Assembly (NCBI GenBank): GCA_963989245.1 | Contig: OZ022342.1 | Location: 45,507,557-45,571,556 of the forward strand | Direction of reading: 5' to 3' | DNA from: Nansenia antarctica | Lineage: Eukaryota; Chordata; Actinopteri; Argentiniformes; Microstomatidae | DNA length: 64,000 nucleotides | In this document: positions 1-9,697 of the stretch, piece by piece | Layout: every line of letters starts with the position of its first letter | Position numbering within the stretch: the stretch's first letter is position 1 | Program-made: the position numbers and the translations under genes | Notes under the pieces: model-generated | Database searches by the model: none | What the model was told of the DNA's origin: nothing | The model's input: the letters and a program-made list of their open reading frames with translations, nothing else

Positions 1-270
1 ATCTGAGACTCCTCCCCGATGGTGCTGGAGCAGTCCTCGTACTGTTTGTTAGCCCCTCCTCCTCCGCCCCCAGCGCCCGGGCCCAAACCCCCGGCCCCCG
101 GCCCGTACAGGGTGGGGGAGTCCAGGCCGTTGTGGGGGTGGCTGCTACCGTTCATGGTGGAGGAGTAGGAGCCTGAGGCGTCGCTGGACCCCCTGGGGCT
201 GTGGTGGTTGATGCTGTCGGCCAGGGAGGCGGGGCTGGAGGGTTCGGTCTTGATGTTGTAGCAGGAGGGG
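1..270 (-). CDS. Estrogen-related receptor (ERR gamma/delta type) exon, N-terminal region, partial
   Basis: Reading the minus strand from about 270 down to 1 gives an open frame containing IKTEPSSPASL, NHHSP, GSSDASGSYSSTMNG, HNGLDSP and YEDCSSTIGEES in the order found in the N-terminal A/B region of ERR gamma. ERRs are orphan nuclear receptors that act in the nucleus on ERRE sites. IKTEPSSP is the phosphorylation-dependent sumoylation motif of this family. A Gly-rich insert (GPGAGGLGPGAGGGGG) replaces a short spacer of the mammalian protein. The frame runs off the window on the low side, toward the DNA-binding domain. On the high side family homology stops at PSCYN, and LINE homology begins within a few bases, so about 10-15 residues normally coded by this exon are missing. 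It could be a disrupted gene, a duplicate fragment, or an assembly join. The ohnolog (esrrga, esrrgb or esrrd) cannot be decided. Confidence 0.82.
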
Positions 271-1009
271 CAAAAGCACTTAGAGGAGAAATTATATCGT
301 ATTCAGCGAGCCAAAACAAACAGAGAAAACAAAAACAGGAACACCTTTTGAGTAGCATAGCAGATATAGACCGTAAACTATCAATATCTCCATCCCCTGA
401 ATTAGAAAAGGATAGACAAAATCTACAGATGGACTATAACTTGCTCTCAACGCAAGAAACGGAGAAGATGCTTTTAAGATCGCGTGGATTTTTATATGAG
501 CATGGGGAAAAGGCAGGCCGCCTTCTGGCACACCAAATTAAGATCAATTCGGCCTCCCATCAAATTAGACAGATTAGGACCCCTACGGGTGAACTCACAG
601 CAATTCCATCGGTTATTAATGACACATTTAAAACATTTTACTCTGGACTGTATCCCCAGCGGATAATGCAGACAGGACAGTATTCCTTAACAATTTGGCA
701 TTCCCCTCCATTACACCTGTTCAAATGGGTGTGATGGATCAACCTTTAAAACCCAGTGAAATGATGGATTCGATTAAACTAATACAAAGTGGCAAGGCCC
801 CCGGCCCAGACGGCTATCCAATAGAGTTTTATAAAAAAAATTGTGGTAAATTAACTCCCCTCCTTTTAAGAATGTACAGTGACTCCCTAGACCATGGTGT
901 TTTGCCCCAAACACTTACGGAAGCGTCGATAACTTTACTCTTGAAGCCAGGCAAGGATAATTCTGATTGTAGCTCCTACCGCCCCATATCGCTCTTAAAT
1001 ACAGACTAT
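271..1009 (+). mobile_element. L1/Tx1-type LINE ORF2 fragment, segment 1 (linker to start of RT)
   Basis: The plus-strand frames read LRGEIISYSA, a typical L1 ORF2 linker, then the start of reverse transcriptase with GKAPGPDGYPIEFYK and SSYRPISLLNTD. The frame shifts once near 695. The endonuclease domain is absent, so this copy is truncated at its 5' side exactly where the receptor exon ends. It is continued at 1503-3064 and 4028-4916 after insertions. A dead copy. Confidence 0.85.
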
Positions 1010-1240
1010 GGGCCAATCCCAATTCCCTTTTCTACCCCTATGGCTCGTTTTCGAGTGTCACTCGATTCGAAGCCAAGGCCTTCGAACACGTCACAAGCCA
1101 TACCCCTTGAAATCTAAGCCCTATGAATTGGGACAGCCCTTCACGGCGCCTACGTCATCAACAGTGGTTTAGACGCGGTACGGGTGACGCGTTATGTTGC
1201 CGGCGAATTCCGACCGGAGGAGATAGCAAAGATGGCGGCC
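1010..1240. mobile_element. Short TIR-type DNA element fragment
   Basis: Begins GGGCCAATCCCAATTC and contains, around 1123-1140, GAATTGGGACAGCCC, an imperfect inverted copy. It separates the LINE peptide ...SLLNTDY from its continuation, so it is inserted DNA. The remaining 100 bases, to the hAT end at 1241, are not recognised. Superfamily not decided. Confidence 0.45.
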
Positions 1241-1502
1241 GTTAGTAGGGATGCTCCGATCTGGATTTTTGGGGCCGATACCGATCACCGATTTTTTTCC
1301 TCAAGATCAACCGATACCGATACCGATTTTTTTTTTAATACATAACTGTAGGCCTACTGACTGGATAGCCTACATATTTTTTGCTTTTTAGACAAAGGTT
1401 TTGATCCATTAGGCACCAAGCAAACGCAGACCCATTTTTATGGCATAGTAAAGGTCTGGCCTATCACCCAGTTAGGGCCTGAAGCCCAAGTCAGTCGATA
1501 TG
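1241..1502 (+). mobile_element. hAT-like end fragment with CCGATACCGAT subterminal repeats
   Basis: Starts TAGGGATGCTCCGATC and continues with CCGATACCGAT-type repeats, then a unique 200-bp body ending CAGTCGATATGGC. The same body is present in reverse at 17973-18228, with the same end. Only one terminus is present here. The LINE frame resumes directly after it. Confidence 0.6.
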
Positions 1503-3064
1503 GCAAAACATTGGCCACACGACTTGAAGCAATCATGCCAGATGTTATATAATTGGCTCAAACAGGGTTTATGAAGAACCGACATTCCTTCTCCAATATT
1601 CGCCGCCTTCTAAACATCCTTCTCTCCCCTGCGTCTGATGAGACCCCAGTGGTCTCGATAGGGTATCTGTTTGAGGTCCTTAAGAGGTTTACCATCGGTC
1701 CCAAGTTTGTGTCCTGGGTAACGTTACTATACTCTTCACCTAGGGCCTCGGTGAATACTAATGGAATGAACTCCCAATATTTCACTCTGGGTAGGGGGAC
1801 TCGCCAGGGGTGTCCAACTAAGCCCATTATTATTTGCTATAGCAATCGAGCCATTTCAATCGCCCTTAAATCTGCTAGTTTCAGGCGTGGAATTATTAGG
1901 CATGGCTCTGAGCATATACTCTCGCTGTACGCGGATGATTTATTGTTGCTGGTTTCAGATCCCAACTCTACGATTCCACAGACGGTTGAATTATTAAATA
2001 GGTTTGGAACGTTTTCAGGCTATAAATTGAACTACTCTAAGAGTGAATGCTTTCCTGTAAACGACTTGGCTCTTCAGATCACTGAAGGTAGCCTCCCATT
2101 TAAACTGTCGAGGGATGCATTTAAATATTTAGGTGTGAATATCTGCCGAGGATTGTCAAATCTTTACAAGAACAACGTCCCGCCCCTGATTGAAAGGCTT
2201 AAGTCAGACCTGGAAAGGTGGAATAGGTTGCATTTAACAACTGCTGGAAGGGTCAATTGCATAAAAATGAATGTGCTTCCGTTTTTTGTACCTTTTCCAA
2301 TGTCTGCCTGTCTTCTTACCTAAATCCTTTTTTTGTGCAATCAACAAATTGATCTCCTCTTTTATATGGCAAGGCAAGACTCCCAGGATCAAGAGAGAGT
2401 TCCTACAGAGACCTAGATCAGAAGGTGAATTGGCGTTGCCTCACATGCAAAACTACTACTGGGCGGCCAATATCCACAAAATGATCCTCTGGTTTAGAGA
2501 ACCAACACTGATTTGGTGTGAGCTTGAAGCAAAATCCTGCCCGTCTACCTCTCTTTTGGCATTGCTTTCATCTCGGTTGCCCACTCGACCTTCTCAATTC
2601 TCGACCAATCCAATTGTCGTCGCAACTTTAAGAATATGGTGCCAATTCAGACTTACTTATGGATGCCGAGAGCCATCTATTCACAGCCCCATTTGCAGGA
2701 ACCATCTCTTCCAGCCTCCCTATACTGATATAGCATTTTCTATGTGGCAGGGGTCAGGGCTTGTCAGACTAAAAGACCTGTATATTAACAATGTTTTTTG
2801 TAGCTTCAGTCAATTGTGTGACAAGTTTAGTCTCCCAAAACACAACTATTCCGGTACTTCCAGGTACGTAACTGGGCCAGAGTGAACAACCCCTCTTTCC
2901 CAGATAAACCCCCTGATTCAATAGTTGATTTAATATTAGACACCCCTCCATCTGGAAAAGGTCTCGTTTCCAAAATATACGCCTCGATTTTCTCTCTCAC
3001 AGGAACCTCTCTGAATAAGATTAAACTAGGTTGGGAAGATGAACTTGGTCAGGGTATAGATGAT
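1503..3064 (+). mobile_element. L1/Tx1-type LINE ORF2 fragment, segment 2 (RT core)
   Basis: Continues the reverse transcriptase: TLATRLEAIMPD, AQTGFMKNRHS, TRQGCP and the catalytic box LYADDLLLL near 1926-1950, followed by KYLGVNI and GRVNCIKMNVLP. An in-frame TAA near 1549 and frameshifts near 2300 and 2880 make it non-functional. It stops in ...GQGIDD at 3064, where a DNA transposon is inserted. Confidence 0.88.
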
Positions 3065-4027
3065 CAGTGTTTCCTCTACATGCATTTCATCGTGGCGGAC
3101 CGCCACGATGGAATTTCCTCCGCCACCATTCAGATTTCTCAACCCCAAAAAAAAAAAAAGATTTAGGCCGCTTTTCAGACCTTCACAGCGCTAGACACAC
3201 CCACAAGCGCTGAAACTGGACCAGTCCGTGTGTGTCGCGAGTATTGAACTTGAGGCTGCGTTCGTAAATTCGCTCTGAGAGCCCCGGAGCGCACACTGGG
3301 TTCAACGTCATAAAGGGACCAAGTCATTTGATTGGACAAGAGGCATTCCGTGAGTGCTGATCAGATTTCCAGAGCGTATTTACGAACGCGCCCTGGCTGT
3401 CACCCGAACACCGCGAGCTAGCGTAGTGTAGTGTAGTATAGGATGCGTAGTGTAGTGTAGTGTAGGATGGAGAGAGAGAGGAGAAGCCTCTCTATGTGTT
3501 ACCTATGTCCAGTGTACTAGAACCACTCTAACAGGAGTGTTTGTCCGTGAATAACACCGGCTATGCCCGGGGTAGAAACACAAGACTATAGCTGGATAAG
3601 GTCTCCAGGTCTACACGGTCATTTCAAGCCGTCGACCAGCCCTCTACGACCACGGGAAGTCATGTTAAAAGTGAAGATACTTCTGTTAAACTAAGCTAAG
3701 CTAAACATCGCTAATCGCTAACTCCCTCCTGGGCTTAAAGTGACAAGTAATAACGTTGTGGAAAAAAACGTCAGATCAGTGTTTTTGTTTTTATTGACAA
3801 CGGAATTACATGCTGGAAAAACATGCAGACACAGACAATAAGACACACGGGAGAAGTACAGGAAAACATTTTATTTTTTTGGGCCACCCATCCTCGAGTT
3901 TTGGCTGAAATTACGTCGTTGTTTTGAGCGCGCGTGCGCGTTTCATGCGCGTGCACGCGAAAAAATCGCGAGCGCGCGCGGTCAGCACTACCCGCCACCA
4001 TTGTAAAAATTCCTGGAGGAAACACTG
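3065..4027. mobile_element. Non-autonomous hAT-like element (about 963 bp) inside the LINE
   Basis: Begins CAGTGTTTCCTCTA and ends GGAGGAAACACTG, a 12-13 bp terminal inverted repeat. GATGAT flanks both sides (3059-3064 and 4028-4033). Removing the element and one GATGAT restores the LINE frame (...GIDD-GVWDHALARVNDS). The TIR looks hAT-like, but the duplication is 6 bp rather than the usual 8. No transposase is visible. A smaller MITE sits within it. Confidence 0.72.
3254..3395 (+). mobile_element. MITE, about 142 bp, TGCGTTCGTAAATTCG termini
   Basis: Left end GGCTGCGTTCGTAAATTCG and right end reading ...ATTTACGAACGCGCCC form terminal inverted repeats. A second copy lies in the opposite orientation at 31228-31368 and matches along its length. 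No coding capacity. Confidence 0.65.
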
Positions 4028-4916
4028 GATGATGGTGTATGGGATCATGCACTAGCTCGGGTGAATGACAGCAAATCCTGTGCCAGGCTCAGTTTGATAC
4101 AATTTAAGGTTGTCCATCGTCTTTATTATACCAACTCTAGATTATCTAAAATATACCCCAATGTCACCGATGCCTGTAATAGATGTCATACCTCTCCAGC
4201 AAATATGACACATATGTTTTGGTCTTGCCCTCACCTACGAAATTATTGGGCAAATATTTTCAAACACCTTGCTGAGGCCTTGGATGTAGTGCTAACACCG
4301 TGTGCAGAAATTGCCATTTTTGGGGTTTTACCAGACCGTCAGATGACTAATAGGAGGAACATTTCTGACAGCATTGCCTTCGCATCATTATTGGCACGAA
4401 GGAGAATATTGTTAGATTGGAAATCTTCATACGCCCCCAAAACGTGTCTGTGGCTCAAGGACCTCATGATGTTTCTGCACTTGGAGAAAATTAAATATGA
4501 CCTGAGGGGTTCACCAGGAAATGTTGAATCTGTATGGGGCCCTATGACTAATTACATGTCTAAACTAAAGACACTACAGGACAATTAAACTTATTCTAAT
4601 GCCTAATTCAAAGATGACACTGACCACTCTGCAAACTACCTACAGGGTTATATCTAATTTTCTGTAAGACTGGATGATGTCTCCACTGCATTGTTTTTGT
4701 TGTATGTTATTTCTTCTGTTTCTTATTTTTTTCTTTCTTTTATGACAAGTGATGATGAATAATTTACCTTGTGTTGATGCTTGTTGTCAGTGCAAATGTA
4801 GTAGAATGTGTGTATAGGACCGGGGTGGGGGGGAGAAAAAGGGGGAACAATTTGGACCTTGAATGTACGTACATTGACTTCCGAATGGCTATTGTTCAAT
4901 AAAAATATATATTAAA
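4028..4916 (+). mobile_element. L1/Tx1-type LINE ORF2 fragment, segment 3 (C-terminal end and 3' tail)
   Basis: Codes ALARVNDSKS, then the C-terminal Cys-rich patch CNRCHTSPANMTHMFWSC (a C-x2-C...H...C zinc-knuckle-like motif usual at the end of L1 ORF2). The frame ends at 4588. The 3' UTR runs to AATAAAAATATATATTAAAAAAA at 4900-4916, the LINE poly(A) end. Confidence 0.82.
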
Positions 4917-5461
4917 AAAAAGAAGTGTTCTTTCAGAAACCAAGAAAGATTCACTGCAGCAACAAAAGTTGCACACTATGTGGGTAAAGGAGGAATGAGA
5001 GACTGTAAAGATATTTGGAGTAGGGCGCTATACGTCAGTCAATTTAGACAAGAAAAAAAGGGGTCATGCCAGCATTAATGTTTTGATTCAAAGGCATGAT
5101 TTGCTAGATTCTCTAAGCATGATTGTTTTAATTTTGAGTTATTTAATTAAGTTGAATTTGGTTTTGGAATTTGAAGTTATAATCAATATTCACAATTAAT
5201 TAGTTGTGTTCTTATTCGTTGATAATCCAATGTGACAACTTGCCCGACATAGTGTAACAATGTAAATATGTAAATAATATGTATAAATGTGTAATAAAAA
5301 AAACAAGTGTAAAAAATGGCTTGACTTAAATTGAGTCCTGTAACAGTTTTATTCAATCAGCAGAGATAACTTGTTCTGTTACTAATCTGTTACACTAATT
5401 GGGGGGGGGGGGGGGGAGAAATTAAAATTTCACAACAGGGGGAGGGGGGGGTGGAGGATCC
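4917..5461. other. Non-genic interspersed DNA
   Basis: AT-rich sequence after the LINE poly(A). No open frame or recognised family is visible. It ends in a G tract of about 16 bases near 5401-5416 and a second G-rich stretch to 5452, just before the next transposase frame. Confidence 0.5.
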
Positions 5462-6862
5462 ATGCCACCCTCCCAAGGCAGCAAACCTAGGGGAAACACT
5501 GTATGGTGCTATGCCCATGTACTGAATCTTGTCCTGGCAGACACGACTGGAAGTGTTTTGGAAAGTGGATCTCTGTTCAGTCTACTAAACGACGTGGCAG
5601 TCTTCATCAAGGACTCATATCAGAGGGTCATACTGTGGGACAATGAAGCCCAAGACAAAAGGCACAGACGACTATCTCCAATAGGAGAAACGCGGTGGTT
5701 GTCCAAGCATGAAGCAGTTGGAAAAGTGTTTGGACACTTTAATAAACCGACAAGCAGCCTCTACCTCGAAACAGTGCTCACACTGACAGCCATAGAACAG
5801 CAGGCAAAGGAGAAGCCAACCATCCGTGCCAAAGCAAGAGGATTCAAAGAGGGCCTCCTCAAATACGAAACCGTCTTAACAGCACAGATCTTCCTCAGAA
5901 TATTTGAGCTGACCACGCCACTCTCCAAGTACCTCCAGACCAGTGGGATGGAAATCCTCTCCGCCCATCGGATGGTGATCGCCACACAAGACAGCCTCAA
6001 AAACATCACACGGGATTTCACTACTGTGAAGGCGGCTGCAGACACCTTTGTAAAGTGGGCCAACGAGAACTTGGAAGAGAGAGAGGGAGGAGCAGACATC
6101 GAAGTGGAGACTTCACTCCCCAAGAAAAGAATAAGGAAGAGGAAGAACATGCCGGGAGAGAAGGCTCATGAGGTACCTGACAATGCTCTCAGAGCATACG
6201 AGGTGAATGTCCACAACCTAATTCTGGACACAGCCAGCGAGGCAATCCAGAGAAGGTTTTTAACAAACGGCACTCTCATTAATGATTTGGCATGCCTGGA
6301 CCCCAGGAACTTCAACAATTTCAAGACGACAGACCTTCCTCACAATGCTTTCCAGGACCTCAGCAAATGTCTAATCAGATTTGACAGCAGGGCTACAGTG
6401 GAAAACCTTCAGATGGAAATGAAGAACTTCGCTCTGCAGTGGGACAGGCTTAAGGCATCCCACATGGAGGAATACACTGACAGAACAGTGGAAGAAGATG
6501 GGTCTGCAGGAGAGGATAAGGAGCCAGATATTGTCAGCAAAAGCTGCGCCTCCTGCAGAAACTGCCCACTCTGCTGCTTTCAGGTACTTCGACAGTTCAA
6601 CATGCTCTCAGATGCCTACCATGTCCTTGGGCTTGCCTACAAGTACCTGCTGACGCTCTCCGTAACCCAGGTGGCCTGCGAGAGAACATGTTCAACACTC
6701 AAGTTCATCAAGAACAGACTGAGGAGCACCCTGTCTGCAGACAAGCTGGAGACGTTCTTGTTGATGGCGACCGAAAAATATGTCCTCATGGGGTTGGACT
6801 CTGACACCATCATTGACAGGGTAGCTGAGAAGAGTGACCTCATGAGAAAGATGCTCCTCTAG
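5462..6862 (+). CDS. hAT transposase, N-terminally truncated (466-codon open frame)
   Basis: A 466-residue frame with hAT transposase features: CYAHVLNLVLAD near residue 16 and ETRWLSKHEAV near residue 77 (the RNase-H-like core), a basic linker KKRIRKRKN, and the C-terminal dimerisation region LTLSVTQVACERTCSTLKFIKNRLRSTL with its conserved Glu. The N-terminal zinc finger and first catalytic Asp region are missing. The frame opens just after G-rich tracts, so the 5' half seems deleted, and the Met used is only the first in the open frame. No stop interrupts what remains. No termini were recognised. Likely a decayed transposon. Domestication cannot be excluded but has no support here. Confidence 0.75.
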   Translation: MPPSQGSKPRGNTVWCYAHVLNLVLADTTGSVLESGSLFSLLNDVAVFIKDSYQRVILWDNEAQDKRHRRLSPIGETRWLSKHEAVGKVFGHFNKPTSSLYLETVLTLTAIEQQAKEKPTIRAKARGFKEGLLKYETVLTAQIFLRIFELTTPLSKYLQTSGMEILSAHRMVIATQDSLKNITRDFTTVKAAADTFVKWANENLEEREGGADIEVETSLPKKRIRKRKNMPGEKAHEVPDNALRAYEVNVHNLILDTASEAIQRRFLTNGTLINDLACLDPRNFNNFKTTDLPHNAFQDLSKCLIRFDSRATVENLQMEMKNFALQWDRLKASHMEEYTDRTVEEDGSAGEDKEPDIVSKSCASCRNCPLCCFQVLRQFNMLSDAYHVLGLAYKYLLTLSVTQVACERTCSTLKFIKNRLRSTLSADKLETFLLMATEKYVLMGLDSDTIIDRVAEKSDLMRKMLL

Positions 6863-7122
6863 CTTAAAAAGGTGAGACATATATTTAAAAATATCTAAAT
6901 TCTCATCACTAGGCTAGTCCAGTCTCAGGGATGTGTGTGCCACACACCGCCACCTACTGTGCGGGAGGGAGTGTGCCACAGACTTGCCAAACAAATGCAA
7001 ATCTCTCTATGTCTCATAGGATGCCTTCCCTTGTCATGTTTTAAAGACTGCAGCCTTTCCGTTTGTGTTGGTTGATCTGGAGTTCACAGGCAGCGTTTTG
7101 ACATGGTGAGTATACACTATAT
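6863..7122. other. Unclassified sequence flanking a hAT insertion, with a possible short exon
   Basis: Position 7054 follows a CTGCAG acceptor-like site and 7105 precedes GTGAGT, framing a 52-bp segment. It is not recognised as coding. The 8 bases at 7115-7122 (CACTATAT) are the target-site duplication of the hAT that follows. Confidence 0.35.
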
Positions 7123-9354
7123 CAGCGGTGAAGTTAAATTTCACGGGACTCTTCACGGGACCCATGACCCGTGACCCGTGGGTCGGGTCGGGAACCAATG
7201 TCTCGCGAGAGTGTCAGAGGTCGTTGTAAAGGTGAATAAATAAAAAACAATTTGATCAGATAGTGAACTAGCTTATACGCTTCAACCCTTGTAACGAGAA
7301 AGATGGCAAAAAGAAAAAAAGACGATGATTACCGTGCATTCCAGGCTGCGTGGACAGAGGAATTTGCATTTGTGGAGATCGCAGGATCTGCGGTATGTCT
7401 AATATGCAATGATAAAATTGCATCGATGAAACGGTCAAATATAAAGCGGCACTTCGATACGCATCATGCTTCATTTGCATCGAAATATCCAGCGGGGGAC
7501 AGCAGGAAAAAGGCATGCGAGGAGCTACAGCGGAGAGTGCAGACGAGTCAACAGCAACTGCGTGGGTGGACCAAGCAAGGTGACGGGAATTCCGCTAGCT
7601 TTGCGGGTGCTTTGGCAATAGTCAGGAATGGAAAGCCATTCACAGATGGCGAGTATGCCAAAACATTCATGCTTGATGTGGCCAATGAACTGTTTGATGA
7701 CTTCCCAAATAAAGACAAGATAATCAAACGAATAAAAGACATGCCTCTGTCAGCAAGAACTGTTCACGATCGTAGCATCATGATGGCAAATCAAGTTGAG
7801 GAAACACAAATTAAGGACATAAACGCCGGGACATACTTTTCTCTCGCGTTAGATGAGTCAACAGATGTTAGCCATCTATCTCAGTTCAGTATATTTGCCA
7901 GGTATGCTGCAGGTGACACTGCGTGAGGAAAGCTTGGCTGTTTTGCCAATGAAAGGGACAACCAGAGGAGAGGATTTATTCACGTCTTTCATGGAGTTTG
8001 CTAAAGAAAAAAAACTGCCGATGGATAAACTTGTTTCTGTCTGTACTGATGGTGCACCCTGTATGTTGGGGAAGAACAAAGGATTTGTAGCGCTTCTCCG
8101 TGAACATGAAAAGAGAGCCATCCTATGTTTTCATTGCATCCTGCACCAGGAGGCGCTTTGCGCTCAGACGTGTGGCCAGGAGCTAGGTGAGGTGATGTCG
8201 CTGGTCATTCGAGTGGTCAACTTCATTGTTGCCCGAGCTTTAAATGATCGCCAGTTTAAAGCTCTGTTAGAAGAAGTTGGGAATCATTATCCCAGTCTGC
8301 TTTTACACAGCAACGTGCGTTGGTTGTCAAGGGGAAAGGTGCTCAGCCGTTTTGCAGCTTGCCTGAGTGAAATCCGGACTTTTCTTCAAATGAAAGGCGT
8401 CAAGCATCCTGAGCTAGACAACACTGACTGGCTCCTGCAGTTTCACTATCTCGTGGACATAACAGGCCATCTGAACCAGCTCAATGTGAAAATGCAAGGT
8501 ATTGGAAATACAATCTCATCCCTTCTACAAGCAGTGTTTGCATTTGAAAGCAAGCTGGAAGTCTTTCTCAGGGACATTGAAACAGGTCGTCTTCTGCACT
8601 TTGTAACACTGCAACAATTTAGAGATGCATGCTTAGCAAGTGACTCCACTCAACATCTGGATCTCCAGCAGCTAGCTGGCTTTACGTCCAATCTCCTGCA
8701 GTCATTCAAAGCACGTTTTGGAGAATTTCATGCGCGCACTGGTCTTTTCAAGTTCATCACTCATCCACATGAGTGTGCAGTGGACAAAATCGACCAGACA
8801 TGCATCCCTGGGGTCTCTATGGGAGACTTTGAGCTGGAAGTTGCTGACCTGAAGGCATCAGACATGTGGATGAGTACGTTCAAGACACTTAATGGAGAGT
8901 TGGAAAGTCTTGCGCGACAGCGAGCAGAGCTGGCGAGGGAACACAAGTGGACAGAAATGAAAAAACTTCAACCTGAAGACCAGCTGATTCTGAAAACTTG
9001 GAACGAGCTTCCTGTGACATACCACACAATGCAGCGTGTTAGTATTGCCGTATTGACCATGTTTGGCTCTACATATGTATGTGAGCAGTCATTCTCGCAT
9101 ATGAGGAACATTAAGACCAACCTACGCTCACGTTTAACTGATGGAAGCCTCAACGCCTGCATGAAGCTCAACCTCACCACATATGAACCAGACTACAAGG
9201 ACATCAGCAAAACCATGCAGCACCAGAAATCGCATTAAAAGTAAGACATATTTAATTTATTATATGTTAAAAATACTATATGGCTCTCAATGAAATACAT
9301 TTAGAAATATTTGGCTTTTATGGCTCTCCCAGTCAAAAAGGTTCCCGACCCCTG
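7123..9354 (+). mobile_element. Complete hAT (Charlie-like) DNA transposon, 2232 bp
   Basis: Bounded by a perfect 8-bp duplication, CACTATAT, at 7115-7122 and 9355-9362. The left end starts CAGCGGTGAAG; the right end is GGTTCCCGACCCCTG, reading CAGGGGTCGGGAACC in reverse. The TIR match is weak beyond about 7 bases. It carries one transposase gene on the plus strand with a single frame break. Confidence 0.85.
7303..9238 (+). pseudogene. hAT transposase (ZBED5/EPM2AIP1-like) with one frameshift
   Basis: A transposase of about 640 residues in two overlapping frames: 7303-7926, and a second frame entered near 7916 and ending at 9238. The first part has a zinc finger (CLICNDKIASMKRSNIKRHF...HH) and the first catalytic Asp in YFSLALDESTD. 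The second has CTDGAPCMLGKNKGF with the next Asp, HSNVRWLSRGKVL, and the C-terminal dimerisation block STYVCEQSFSHMRNIKTNLRSRL. The break is near 7921, probably loss of two bases in a CT-containing stretch (inferred). Apart from this the reading is clean, so inactivation looks recent. Related host genes (ZBED5, GTF2IRD2, EPM2AIP1) are domesticated relatives, but the flanking duplication marks this as a transposon. Confidence 0.85.
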
Positions 9355-9362
9355 CACTATAT

Positions 9363-9588
9363 AGACATGCTGCAAATCTGTTTTTTGATTCCCAGAAGAT
9401 TCTGATCTGAATCAGTTATGTAATCACTTATCATGTCTTCTCACTCCTTGTCTCTTTATCTCTGCCCCTCCCTCTACTCTGTTCCTCTCACTATCTTTCG
9501 GATATGGCCATTAATTGTCCAGGTGGAGATTGAAAGGGCTGAGCCTTTCGGAACTGGGTGAGTATCCAATCTTTTCAGCTATAGCCAT
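9363..9588. other. Unclassified sequence with a possible 35-bp exon
   Basis: No repeat recognised. Positions 9523-9557 are preceded by TTAATTGTCCAG and followed by GTGAGT, so they look like a short exon, possibly paired with 7054-7105. The protein is not recognised. Could be chance. Confidence 0.25.
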
Positions 9589-9697
9589 TAGGGATGCTCC
9601 GATTTATCGGCCACCGATTTAAATCGGCCGATTTCACTCCAAATGACTCGATCGGTGATCGGCAAAAATGGCCGATCGCAAAAGCCGATCTTTTAAT

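Noticed and set aside
201..734. Plus-strand frame starting MVVDAVGQGGGAGGFGL
   Set aside because: Its first 70 bases are the antisense of the receptor exon; only the part after about 271 is LINE-derived coding.
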